Positions 52,323 to 60,065 of a stretch of 64,000 nucleotides of DNA are shown here, one piece after another. This DNA comes from M3007 sp033764075 (GTDB lineage Bacteria; Bacteroidota; Bacteroidia; Chitinophagales; Saprospiraceae), in assembly GCA_033764075.1 (NCBI GenBank), contig JANRJH010000013.1:62001-126000 (forward strand). The letters are read 5' to 3'. The notes beneath the pieces are model-generated. The model was given only the letters and a program-made list of their open reading frames with translations. It made no database searches and was not told the DNA's origin. The translations under genes and the position numbers were made by a program. Position 1 is the stretch's first letter, and every line of letters starts with the position of its first letter.

Positions 52323-52353
52323 CCCATACGATGGCTTGAAGCCATCGTATGGG
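52323..52353. repeat. 31-base perfect palindrome between CoA-transferase and hemE
   Basis: CCCATACGATGGCTT and its exact complement AAGCCATCGTATGGG around a single central G. It lies 33 bases after the CoA-transferase stop, between convergent genes, and could serve as a terminator hairpin in both directions (though with almost no loop) or be a small palindromic repeat. Confidence 0.8.
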
Positions 52354-52363
52354 TTATCCCTCG

Positions 52364-52415
52364 CCGACTACCGATAGCCGACTACCGATAGCCGACTACC
52401 GATAGCCAACTACCG
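52364..52415. repeat. 14-bp tandem repeat running through the hemE stop codon
   Basis: CCGACTACCGATAG occurs three times with no gap (52364-52377, 52378-52391, 52392-52405) and continues as a partial fourth unit (52406-52415, one mismatch). The hemE stop TAG (52396-52398 on the minus strand) lies inside the third unit, and the last codons VVGYR come from the next. Expansion would therefore alter the DNA after the stop but not the protein. Confidence 0.85.
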
Positions 52416-53412
52416 CCTCCACAAACGCCCGCACCCCATCCAACGGCGTATCCGGGTACACCCCGTGGCCCAGGTTTGCGATGTGGTGCGGCCCGAAAGC
52501 GGCCAGCATTTCGCGGGTTTTTTCGCCGACAGTATCCGGGTGGGCATACAGCACGCAAGGATCGAGGTTGCCCTGCAACACCCGTTGTGGCCCCACCAGC
52601 CGACGCGCCCAGGCAGGGTCCATGTTCCAGTCCAGTCCCACCACGTCGTATGGCAATGCCGACAAATCTTCCATGGCGAACCAGGCCCCTTTGGCAAAAA
52701 TCGTCCGCGGCGTACCCGTTAGGGCCTCGCCTATTTGCCGGAGGTATGGCAAAGCAAATACGCGGTATTGCTCAGGCGTAAGCTCGCCGGCCCAGGAATC
52801 GAAAATCTGGATGAGGTCGGCGCCGGCAGCCACCTGTTGCCGGGTGTAGGCGATGGTGGCGTCGGTCAGGCGCTGCAGCAGGTCATGTGCCAGACGGGGC
52901 TCCTGGTACAGGAAGCGGCGCGCAAGGGAAAAGGTCTTGCTGCCTCCGCCCTCCACCATATAGGCCAGCAGGGTCCATGGCGCGCCGGCGAAGCCGATGA
53001 GCGGCACCCGCCCCTGCAGCGCCTGCTTGCACTTCCGGATGGCTTCGTACACATATTCAAGTCTTTCGGCGGCCGCTTCCGCGCCGGCGAGCGCTTCGAT
53101 ATCCGACCGGCTGCCGATGGTTCTCGGGAAACGGGGGCCTTTTGCCTCCACCATCTCGTAGTCCAATCCCATGGCTTCGGGCACCACCAGGATGTCCGAA
53201 AAAACGATGGCAGCATCTACCCCAAGCAACTGCACGGGCTGCAAGGTTGCCTCAGCCGCCGCTTCGGGCGTTTTGACAAACGCCTTAAAATCGGGGAAAC
53301 GGCTGCGCAAGGCCCGGTATTCGGGCAGAATGCGGCCGGCCTGGCGCATCAGCCAGACGGGTGGGCGTTCGGTGTGTTCTCCGCGGGCTGCGCGCAAAAA
53401 AAGATCGTTCAT
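52396..53412 (-). CDS. hemE: Uroporphyrinogen decarboxylase
   Basis: 338 residues, normal length. Motifs: 'PPVWLMRQAGRILPEYRALR' (substrate-binding Arg/Gln loop), 'VDAAIVFSDILVVPEAMGLDYEM' (catalytic Asp), 'PLIGFAGAPWTLLAYMVEGGGSKTF', and 'NLGHGVYPDTPLDGVRAFVEAVVG'. It decarboxylates the four acetate side chains of uroporphyrinogen III to coproporphyrinogen III in the cytoplasm, a step in haem synthesis that supplies the cytochromes, including the one at 4135. The ATG at 53412 starts the conserved N-terminus. Its 3' end lies in the 14-bp repeat array. Confidence 0.97.
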   Translation of the reverse strand: MNDLFLRAARGEHTERPPVWLMRQAGRILPEYRALRSRFPDFKAFVKTPEAAAEATLQPVQLLGVDAAIVFSDILVVPEAMGLDYEMVEAKGPRFPRTIGSRSDIEALAGAEAAAERLEYVYEAIRKCKQALQGRVPLIGFAGAPWTLLAYMVEGGGSKTFSLARRFLYQEPRLAHDLLQRLTDATIAYTRQQVAAGADLIQIFDSWAGELTPEQYRVFALPYLRQIGEALTGTPRTIFAKGAWFAMEDLSALPYDVVGLDWNMDPAWARRLVGPQRVLQGNLDPCVLYAHPDTVGEKTREMLAAFGPHHIANLGHGVYPDTPLDGVRAFVEAVVGYR

Positions 53413-53505
53413 GGCGTGACGGTGGAATTAAGCGGCGAAATTAACCCCGGCAGGTTCATTTTAACCGAATGGCGGAAATACCTGACGAAAACGTGATAAA
53501 TACGT

Positions 53506-53513
53506 TACTTTTG
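53506..53513 (+). promoter_or_regulatory. -7 box for the PsbP-like gene
   Basis: TACTTTTG fits TAnnTTTG, 14 bases before the ATG at 53528, so the 5' leader would be very short. The divergent hemE starts at 53412. Confidence 0.5.
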
Positions 53514-53527
53514 TAACCAAAAAAGAC

Positions 53528-54046
53528 ATGAAGACCAGAACCCTGTTGCTTGCTTTATTTGCCCTGCCCCTCCTGACGTTCGCACAAACGGAAAAGAAGG
53601 GATTAACCACCCTGGATCAACCCGGGTACTCCATTCAGTACCCGGCCGAGTGGCAGGTGGATCAGTCGGGTATGATGGGCACCAAATTTATCCTGGTGAT
53701 GCCGTCCGAAAATCCTGAATTCAGCCCGAACATCAACCTGGTGCAACAGGAGTTGCCGACGGACGACGTACAGATGGACGCCACGCTGGAAGCCACCCTC
53801 GAGCAGCTCGAGAATATGCTCGGCGAGTTCAAACTGATCTCCCAAAAAAAGTTTGCCACCCCTTCGGGCCCCTGCACCGAACTGGAATATACCGGCACGT
53901 TCGGCGCGAATGTCATGCACTGGAAACAACGGTACTGGCTGCGGAACAAAATGGTGCATGTGCTGACTTTCACGGCGTTGAAGGATGATTTTGCGCGGGT
54001 GGTCGACTCCGGAAAAACCGCCATGGATTCATTTTGGATCAAATAA
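53528..54046 (+). CDS. Secreted PsbP/DcrB-like protein
   Basis: 172 residues with signal peptide MKTRTLLLALFALPLLTFAQ. The mature part 'TLDQPGYSIQYPAEWQVDQSGMMGTKFILVMPSENPEFSPNINLVQQELP...LEQLENMLGEFKLISQKKFATPSGPCTELEYTGTFGANVMHWKQRYWLRNKMVHVLTFTALKDDFARVVDSGKTAMDSFWIK' reads as the PsbP/DcrB-type fold (Y-P--W, G--F/L, E-Y, Y-T/L-TF). Such periplasmic proteins are common in Bacteroidota; function unknown. The DEAD-box gene begins 26 bases downstream and may be cotranscribed. I rely on pattern recognition, not a search. Confidence 0.75.
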   Translation: MKTRTLLLALFALPLLTFAQTEKKGLTTLDQPGYSIQYPAEWQVDQSGMMGTKFILVMPSENPEFSPNINLVQQELPTDDVQMDATLEATLEQLENMLGEFKLISQKKFATPSGPCTELEYTGTFGANVMHWKQRYWLRNKMVHVLTFTALKDDFARVVDSGKTAMDSFWIK

Positions 54047-54071
54047 ACACCCTTACCGGGCAACGCACCCA

Positions 54072-55313
54072 ATGCATTTTTCCGAATACCGCATCACACC
54101 GCAAATCAAGCAGAACCTGGAAATCATGGGCTTCAAACGCCCCACCGACATCCAGTACAAATGCATTCCCACCATCCTGAAAGGTGAAGACCTGCTGGCC
54201 ATTGCCCAGACCGGAACGGGAAAAACCGCCGCATTTGCCATTCCGGTGGCCCACCGACTGCTCGACCGAAAAAGAGCCATGCGGTACACCGGGATTCGAT
54301 GTGTGGTGATGGTGCCTACCCGGGAACTGGCGCTGCAAATCACCGAGGTGTTCGACAAGATCGGCCAAAACACCCGGCTCAAAACCCTGTGCCTGTTTGG
54401 CGGGGTCGACCAGGATCCCCAAATTGCCCGCCTGGACGGGGGCGTTGACATCCTGGTCACCACCCCCGGACGCATGTTTGACCTCCATCACCAGGGGCAC
54501 ATCAACCTGAGCAAAGCGGAATTTCTGATCCTCGACGAGGCCGACCGCATGCTGGATATGGGCTTCCTGAAAGACATCCAGGATGCCGTGTCCTTGTTGC
54601 CCAACAACCGGCAAACACTCTTTTTCTCCGCCACCATAAACGACCGCATCAAAAAACTGGCCTACTCGCTGGTTTCGCGCAATGCCGTGCGCATCCAGAT
54701 TTCACCCAAAGATCCGGTGTCTAAAAATGTACGACACAGCGTGGCCTTTATCGCCATGGACGACAAGCGATTTTTCCTCGAGCGGCTCGTCAAAGAGAAT
54801 CCCGAAGCCAAAATGCTCGTGTTCGTCCGCACCAAAGTGCGCGCCGAAAGGGTGCACGCCGCCCTCGGCCGCGTGGGCATCGACGCCGAAACCATACACG
54901 GCGACAAGGAGCAACACGCGCGCATGGAAACCCTCGCCCGCTTTCGGACGGGCGAAATAAAGCTGCTCATCGCCACCGATGTGAGCGCCCGTGGCATCGA
55001 TGTGCCCGACGTCGAGTTTGTCGTCAATTACGACCTGCCCGATGTAGCCGAAAACTACGTGCACCGCGTGGGCCGTACCGGACGCGGCGAACGCATGGGC
55101 GACGCCATCTCGTTCTGCAGCATCGAAGAAAAACCCCTGCTCGAAGCCATAGAAGCGTTTATCGGAAAACCAATTACCCAAACCAACATCGATAAGGGCG
55201 AATACCAGTACACCCTGCGCATGACCGAAGACGTGGGCGACAAGTGGCGCGACGTCATGCGCGAAGTGGAAGAAGCCGAAAAATATTTTTCCAAGAAAAA
55301 GAAAAAAGGATGA
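54072..55313 (+). CDS. DEAD-box RNA helicase (RhlE type)
   Basis: 413 residues. All helicase motifs are present: Q motif 'MGFKRPTDIQ', motif I AQTGTGKT, Ia 'VPTRELALQI', 'TPGR', motif II DEAD, motif III SAT, IV 'MLVFVRTKV', V 'ATDVSARGIDVPDVEFVVNYDLP' and VI 'YVHRVGRTGR'. The basic C-terminus (KKYFSKKKKKG) is RhlE-like. It unwinds RNA duplexes, probably in ribosome assembly or mRNA decay, in the cytoplasm. The longer frame from 53985 overlaps the upstream gene and is rejected; the start at 54072 begins 'MHFSEYRITPQIKQNLEIMG'. Confidence 0.95.
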   Translation: MHFSEYRITPQIKQNLEIMGFKRPTDIQYKCIPTILKGEDLLAIAQTGTGKTAAFAIPVAHRLLDRKRAMRYTGIRCVVMVPTRELALQITEVFDKIGQNTRLKTLCLFGGVDQDPQIARLDGGVDILVTTPGRMFDLHHQGHINLSKAEFLILDEADRMLDMGFLKDIQDAVSLLPNNRQTLFFSATINDRIKKLAYSLVSRNAVRIQISPKDPVSKNVRHSVAFIAMDDKRFFLERLVKENPEAKMLVFVRTKVRAERVHAALGRVGIDAETIHGDKEQHARMETLARFRTGEIKLLIATDVSARGIDVPDVEFVVNYDLPDVAENYVHRVGRTGRGERMGDAISFCSIEEKPLLEAIEAFIGKPITQTNIDKGEYQYTLRMTEDVGDKWRDVMREVEEAEKYFSKKKKKG

Positions 55314-55320
55314 CCGGGAA

Positions 55321-55352
55321 TTTGCAATCAAAAACTTTTTGTTTTACATTTG
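55321..55352 (+). promoter_or_regulatory. Complete Bacteroidota promoter for the Uma2-amylase genes
   Basis: -33 TTTG (55321-55324), 20-base spacer, -7 TACATTTG (55345-55352), matching TTTG-N20-TAnnTTTG. The ATG of the Uma2 gene at 55373 is 20 bases downstream. Confidence 0.7.
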
Positions 55353-55372
55353 CAAAGTAAAAAAATTGCTTC

Positions 55373-55984
55373 ATGGATATACTGGCACAACTGATGGACG
55401 CGCCCAACGCCGCCCTGATCATCGACGAAGTTCAGCACCGGCTGGACGACGAGCGCGAAAAACGCATGCGTTTTTACAACGACATTGATGAATCGGTGAA
55501 AGCCGAGTTCATCAATGGCGAAATTATCCTGCACTCCCCGGTGACCCGGGCACACGCACTGGCGGTAATCGAAATCGGGGCAGCATTGCATGGCTACGTC
55601 AAAGACAACCGTTTGGGAGAGGTCCACGTTGAAAAATCCATGATCCGGCTCACCCGCAACGACTACGAGCCCGATATCTGTTTTTTCAGCACCGAGAAGG
55701 CGAGGGAATTCACCCCCGACCAGAAGCTATTCCCTGCGCCCGATCTGGTGGTGGAAGTGGTGTCCAAATCCACCGAAAAGGTTGACCGGGGCATTAAATT
55801 TCAGGATTATGCCGCCCACGGCGTGGGCGAATACTGGATTGTGGATACCGTGGAAAAAGCCGTAGAGCAATATGTATTGCGGGAAGGCGTGTTCGAACTG
55901 GTGCTGCGCTCCCACGGTACCGACATCCACGCGGATCAGGTGACTGGCTTCGTTTTGCAGGTGAAAACGCTGTTTAACGATTAG
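55373..55984 (+). CDS. Uma2 family protein (DUF820, PD-(D/E)XK nuclease-like)
   Basis: 203 residues. Uma2/DUF820 features: 'VKAEFINGEIILHSPVTRAHALAVIEIGAALHGYVKDN', 'RNDYEPDICFFSTEKAREF', 'PAPDLVVEVVSKSTEK' and 'DYAAHGVGEYWIVDTVEKAVEQYVLREGVF'. The restriction-like fold and the acidic residues (Glu/Asp in EPD...E.V) suggest metal-dependent nuclease activity, which has not been shown for most members. These genes are numerous in Bacteroidota, cyanobacteria and Deinococcota. The start is 20 bases after a full promoter. The alpha-amylase gene follows after two bases, so both are probably on one mRNA; that pairing looks accidental. Confidence 0.85.
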   Translation: MDILAQLMDAPNAALIIDEVQHRLDDEREKRMRFYNDIDESVKAEFINGEIILHSPVTRAHALAVIEIGAALHGYVKDNRLGEVHVEKSMIRLTRNDYEPDICFFSTEKAREFTPDQKLFPAPDLVVEVVSKSTEKVDRGIKFQDYAAHGVGEYWIVDTVEKAVEQYVLREGVFELVLRSHGTDIHADQVTGFVLQVKTLFND

Positions 55985-55986
55985 CG

Positions 55987-57504
55987 ATGCCTGCCCCCGT
56001 CCTGCTCCAGTATTTTCACTGGTACACACCTGCCGACGGCCGGCACTGGCATCGTCTGGCTGCCAACGCTGCTAAACTGAAAAAACTGGGTATAGACGCC
56101 CTGTGGATTCCGCCCTGTTATAAAGCCATGGGTGGTGCAAACAGTGTGGGTTACGATGCTTACGACCTGTTCGACCTCGGCGAATTTGACCAGAAGGGCA
56201 GTCTGCCCACCAAATACGGCACCCGGGGCGAGCTGCTGACCGCCATCCGGGTAGCCCATAAGCACGGCCTTGACATCCTGGCTGACGTGGTGCTCAACCA
56301 CAAGGCCGGCGCCGACGAGCGGGAAAAGTTCTGGGTGCGCAAGGTCAACCCCGAAAACCGGCACGAATATCTCTCCGGATCCATGGAAATTGAAGGCTGG
56401 ACCAAATTCACCTTCCCCGGCCGACAGGGCAAGTACTCCACCTTCGTTTGGCATTGGTGGTGCTTCAACGGGGTCGACCATGCGCACGACCACCCGGACC
56501 AGGGCCTCTTCGCCATTCAGGAAAATTACGGCTCCGAATGGGCGGAACTGGCAGACAACGAAAAAGGGAACTACGACTACCTCATGTTTGCCGATCTCGA
56601 AATGCGCAACCCCGCCGTACGCGAAGAACTGAAATACTGGGGCCGCTGGTTCCTGGAAACCACCCGGGTCGACGGTTTCAGGCTCGATGCCATCAAACAC
56701 ATTCCTCCGGCTTTTTACACCGAATGGCTGGACCACGTCCGCAACTTCGCCCGTAAAAGTTTATTTGCTGTCGGCGAGTACTGGAACAACGATGTAGACG
56801 TGTTGCTGCGCTATCTGGACGCCACCGGGCATCGGATGTCGCTGTTCGATGTGCCATTGCACTACCGTTTTCAACAGGCCTCGCTGAGCGGAAACCGATT
56901 CGACATGCGCACCATCTTCCACCAGACCCTGGTGGAATCTGCTCCCAAAAATGCGGTTACGTTTGTAGACAACCACGACTCGCAACCCCTGCAGGCGTTG
57001 GAGTCCTATGTGCAGGACTGGTTCCGGACCCACGCCTACGCGCTGATCCTGCTCAGAAGAGCGGGCGCACCCTGCGTCTTTCTCCCCGATCTGGAGGGCG
57101 CGGCCTATGATGACAAAGGTAAAAGCGTAACGCTCAGACCGGTAAAATCGCTACCGACCTTGCTGCGGATTCGAAAACAATACGCCCTGGGCGTGCAAAC
57201 GGATTACTTCGATCATCCCAATACCATCGGCTGGGTACGCAATGGATCCTACTGGCGCCCCGGAAGCGGGTGCGCCGTGGTGCTTACCAACGGCGACGCC
57301 GGGCACAAAACCATGACACTGGGCAAACGCTTTGCCCACAATGTGTTTGTTGACGCACTGGGGAACCACCCCGCTGAGATTAAACTGGATTCCAAGGGCG
57401 CTGCGTCCTTTCCGGTACACCCCGGCTCTGTGTCCGTATGGGTCAAAAAGGGTCGGGCCATCCCGTTGCTGAGCGCAGACTGGTGGCGCAGCGTTTCCCG
57501 ATAG
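55987..57504 (+). CDS. Alpha-amylase (GH13, cytoplasmic type)
   Basis: 505 residues, no signal peptide, so probably intracellular. The TIM barrel begins 'PVLLQYFHWYTPADGRHWHRLAANAAKLKKLGIDALWIPPCYKAMGGANSVGYDAYDLFDLGEFDQKGSLPTKYGTRGELLTAI', as in GH13_5 amylases of the AmyS/BLA group. Catalytic triad: nucleophile Asp234 (DGFRLDAIKHI), acid Glu264 (VGEYW) and Asp331 (FVDNHDSQP). The C-terminal beta domain is present ('GSGCAVVLTNGDAGHKTMTLGK'). It hydrolyses alpha-1,4 glucans, perhaps internal glycogen or maltodextrin. It starts two bases after the Uma2 stop, sharing its promoter. Confidence 0.95.
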   Translation: MPAPVLLQYFHWYTPADGRHWHRLAANAAKLKKLGIDALWIPPCYKAMGGANSVGYDAYDLFDLGEFDQKGSLPTKYGTRGELLTAIRVAHKHGLDILADVVLNHKAGADEREKFWVRKVNPENRHEYLSGSMEIEGWTKFTFPGRQGKYSTFVWHWWCFNGVDHAHDHPDQGLFAIQENYGSEWAELADNEKGNYDYLMFADLEMRNPAVREELKYWGRWFLETTRVDGFRLDAIKHIPPAFYTEWLDHVRNFARKSLFAVGEYWNNDVDVLLRYLDATGHRMSLFDVPLHYRFQQASLSGNRFDMRTIFHQTLVESAPKNAVTFVDNHDSQPLQALESYVQDWFRTHAYALILLRRAGAPCVFLPDLEGAAYDDKGKSVTLRPVKSLPTLLRIRKQYALGVQTDYFDHPNTIGWVRNGSYWRPGSGCAVVLTNGDAGHKTMTLGKRFAHNVFVDALGNHPAEIKLDSKGAASFPVHPGSVSVWVKKGRAIPLLSADWWRSVSR

Positions 57505-57552
57505 TATCCGCAAAACAAAACACCTGGGAACATATTCCACCGAATTCAGCGT

Positions 57553-58740
57553 TTAAACGACGCCCAGTTCCTTGCCTACTTTAGTGAAAGCCTCAACCGC
57601 TTTTTCCAGGTGTTCCGGTTCATGGGCAGCTGACAGTTGCACGCGGATGCGGGCTTTGCCCTGCGGCACCACCGGGTAGAAAAATCCAATCACGTACACC
57701 CCTTCGTCCAGAAGCCTGCGCGCAAATTCCTGGCTCAGCTTGGCATCGTACAGCATGATCGGTACAATGGGGTGCTCGCCCGGCAGCATATCGAATCCGG
57801 CTGCCGTCATGCGCTCGCGGAACCAGCGGGTATTGCGCTCCAGTTTGTCGCGCAGTTCCGTGCTTTTGTTCAGCAGGTCGATCACGGCAATGGACGCCCC
57901 CACAATGGTGGGCGCCACGGTATTGGAGAACAGGTAAGGACGTGAGCGCTGGCGAAGGATTTCAACGATTTCCTTTTTGGCCGACGTAAAGCCGCCGGAA
58001 GCACCACCCAGCGCTTTGCCCAGGGTACCGGTGATGATGTCCACGCGGTTCATCACATCCCGGTGCTCGTGCGTGCCGCGGCCGTTTTTGCCCAGAAAAC
58101 CGGTGGAATGGCAGTCGTCTACGCCCACCATGGCGCCGTATTTTTCCGCCAGGTCGCAAATTTTATCGAGCTGAGCGATGGTTCCGTCCATCGAGAAGGC
58201 GCCGTCGGTAAACACCAGCTTGCGGCGCGCACCCTGGGCTTCCTTCAGCGCATCTTCCAGCGCGTTCATGTCATTGTGCTTGTACCGAAAGCGTTTGGCT
58301 TTACACAGGCGGATGCCGTCAATGATGGAGGCATGGTTGAGTTCATCGCTGATTACGGCATCCTCCTCGCCGAGCAGCGGCTCAAAGAGCCCGCCATTGG
58401 CGTCGAATGCGGCAGCATACAGGATGGTATCTTCCATACCCAGGAAGTCCGCGATTTTGCGCTCCAGTTCCTTGTGGATGTCCTGTGTGCCGCAAATAAA
58501 GCGCACCGAGGACAATCCGAAGCCGTGGGTGCGAATGGCCTCAATGGCCGCTTCGATGACTGCCGGATGGCTGGACAGGCCGAGGTAGTTGTTTGCACAG
58601 AAGTTCAGAACGTGTTTCTGCTGTGTGGTATCAATTTCGGGTCCCTGCGGGGTGGTGATGATGCGTTCCTCCTTGTACAACCCGGCGTTTCGGATACCCT
58701 CGATCTCGTGCTGCAAAGTGGTTTCTACGTTTTGAAACAT
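57553..58740 (-). CDS. kbl: Glycine C-acetyltransferase (2-amino-3-ketobutyrate CoA ligase)
   Basis: 395 residues, the usual Kbl length. PLP-dependent alpha-oxoamine synthase: 'NFCANNYLGLSSHPAVIEAAIEAIRTHGFGLSSVRFICGTQDIHKELE', 'DELNHASIIDGIRLCKAKRFRYKHNDM', 'DGAFSMDGTIAQLDKICDLAEKYGAMVGVDDCHSTGFLGKNGRGT' and the Schiff-base Lys in 'ITGTLGKALGGASGGFT'. Cleaves 2-amino-3-ketobutyrate with CoA to glycine and acetyl-CoA in threonine degradation. The partner threonine dehydrogenase gene is not seen. Convergent with the amylase gene. A related activity, 8-amino-7-oxononanoate synthase, is less likely because of the GTQDIH and DAVISDELNH details. Confidence 0.94.
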   Translation of the reverse strand: MFQNVETTLQHEIEGIRNAGLYKEERIITTPQGPEIDTTQQKHVLNFCANNYLGLSSHPAVIEAAIEAIRTHGFGLSSVRFICGTQDIHKELERKIADFLGMEDTILYAAAFDANGGLFEPLLGEEDAVISDELNHASIIDGIRLCKAKRFRYKHNDMNALEDALKEAQGARRKLVFTDGAFSMDGTIAQLDKICDLAEKYGAMVGVDDCHSTGFLGKNGRGTHEHRDVMNRVDIITGTLGKALGGASGGFTSAKKEIVEILRQRSRPYLFSNTVAPTIVGASIAVIDLLNKSTELRDKLERNTRWFRERMTAAGFDMLPGEHPIVPIMLYDAKLSQEFARRLLDEGVYVIGFFYPVVPQGKARIRVQLSAAHEPEHLEKAVEAFTKVGKELGVV

Positions 58741-58772
58741 ACGAAAATGGGTTTATTTGACAGTCATCTCGA

Positions 58773-59978
58773 TTATTTTTCCATCACCCGCACGGCGATC
58801 CGGCGATTCTGTGCCCTGCCTTCTTCCGTGTCGTTGGAAGCCTCCGCATGTTGGGAACCATACCCTTCGGCCACCAGTCGGCCGGCGTCGGCGCCCAGGG
58901 TCACCAGTGCCGCTTTGGTGGCTTCGGCACGTGCCTGCGACAGCTTCATGTTGTTCTCTTCGCTGCCGGTATTATCGGTGTAACCACCGATTTTCAATTT
59001 TACTTTGGGGAAGGCCTTCAGAATCTCCACCAGGTTGGTCAGCTGGTCTTTGGATCTTTCCATGTTCAGTTGCGCGCTTCCTGTTTCGAAAAGCAGCCGG
59101 TCAAAATTGAACCAGGTCGTTTTGTCGACCACTTTATCGCTTTCGATGAACTCGATCAGTTTGCGTTCGATGCCGTTCTCGGCGCCTTTGAGTTCGAAAC
59201 CGGTTGTCAGTTTTTTGCCATAGTTGAGCACGTCGGCGACCATGGTGTCGACATCCGAGAGCGTCAGGGCCGCAGTATCCACGATTTCTGTCATACCCGC
59301 CACTTCTTCCACCGGGTTGGATACACATTTGCGCGACAGCAGGATGATGGCGGCACCCAGGCCCAACAACAACAACAGCGGCCACAGCCAGGACGTGCCG
59401 TTGGATTGGGCGTCGGAGATGACGTCGTTTTCCCGGATGGCCGGGTTCTTCAGTCCTAAAATGGCATCCATTCCGCTGGGCAGCAGGGAAACAATGTTGT
59501 TGTGCTCACTGCGCAGCAGGTTGGTAAAGCCGGAGAGGTTCAGTCCGTCTGTTTTGATGCGGGAATGCAACAGGTTCATGACCATGGGCGCTGCCAGGCC
59601 CAGGAGGGCAGACGTGGTGTTGCTGCGGGTGCCTGCAAAAGCAGAAATGGCATTGAGAATGGAGCCTGTTTTGGCGCCAAAAACACCGGAAATCCAGTGG
59701 CCGGCGGCGTCTTTAGGGTCGTCTTTTGCCAGGTTGCCGGCGGCGACGAGGTCCACCACCTGATCGATGGTGCCGGGGGTAAAATTAACCAGCGTGTCAA
59801 ACTGGTGCTGCATGAAGCTGTTATCATCCGCTTTGGAAGCGACCCCGGCCAGAATGGTTGGCGCCAGCGCCGTAACGGCTTTGGTGATGTTGCCTTCTCC
59901 TTCCCCCAGTACTTCAGCCAGTTTGGCGATCATAGGGGGGGTGAGCATTGATTTAAAAGAGCCGAGTAAGTTTGCCAT
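58773..59978 (-). CDS. DUF937 domain / transmembrane / OmpA domain fusion protein
   Basis: 401 residues. Residues about 1-200 are a DUF937-type helical domain ('MANLLGSFKSMLTPPMIAKLAEVLGEGEGNITKAVTALAPTILAGVASKA', 'SALLGLAAPMVMNLLHSR'). A single hydrophobic helix follows at about 205-225 (WLWPLLLLLGLGAAIILLSRKC), then a linker and an OmpA domain about 285-400 ('FDRLLFETGSAQLNMERSKDQLTNLVEILKAFPKVKLKIGGYTDNTGSEENNMKLSQARAEATKAALVTLGADAGRLVAEGYG', 'NRRIAVRVM'). There is no N-terminal signal, so the DUF937 part may remain in the cytoplasm with the OmpA domain in the periplasm. The ATG at 59978 is used as the next upstream start overlaps the promoter at 60009-60016. Confidence 0.9.
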   Translation of the reverse strand: MANLLGSFKSMLTPPMIAKLAEVLGEGEGNITKAVTALAPTILAGVASKADDNSFMQHQFDTLVNFTPGTIDQVVDLVAAGNLAKDDPKDAAGHWISGVFGAKTGSILNAISAFAGTRSNTTSALLGLAAPMVMNLLHSRIKTDGLNLSGFTNLLRSEHNNIVSLLPSGMDAILGLKNPAIRENDVISDAQSNGTSWLWPLLLLLGLGAAIILLSRKCVSNPVEEVAGMTEIVDTAALTLSDVDTMVADVLNYGKKLTTGFELKGAENGIERKLIEFIESDKVVDKTTWFNFDRLLFETGSAQLNMERSKDQLTNLVEILKAFPKVKLKIGGYTDNTGSEENNMKLSQARAEATKAALVTLGADAGRLVAEGYGSQHAEASNDTEEGRAQNRRIAVRVMEK

Positions 59979-60008
59979 GTATTCGGTGTTTTTATGGTTT
60001 TTTTTGTC

Positions 60009-60016
60009 CAAAGGTA
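60009..60016 (-). promoter_or_regulatory. -7 box for the DUF937-OmpA gene
   Basis: Minus-strand TACCTTTG, exact TAnnTTTG, 31 bases before the ATG at 59978. It overlaps the longer ORF's start (60011), which argues that the shorter start is right. Confidence 0.55.
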
Positions 60017-60065
60017 AAGACGCCGGTTAAAAACCTGCATTATATTTTGGTGAAGTTCTTTTCGA

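Noticed and set aside
55373..55984. Defence or restriction module around the Uma2 gene
   Set aside because: No methylase, helicase partner or toxin-antitoxin gene in the neighbourhood; neighbours are housekeeping genes.
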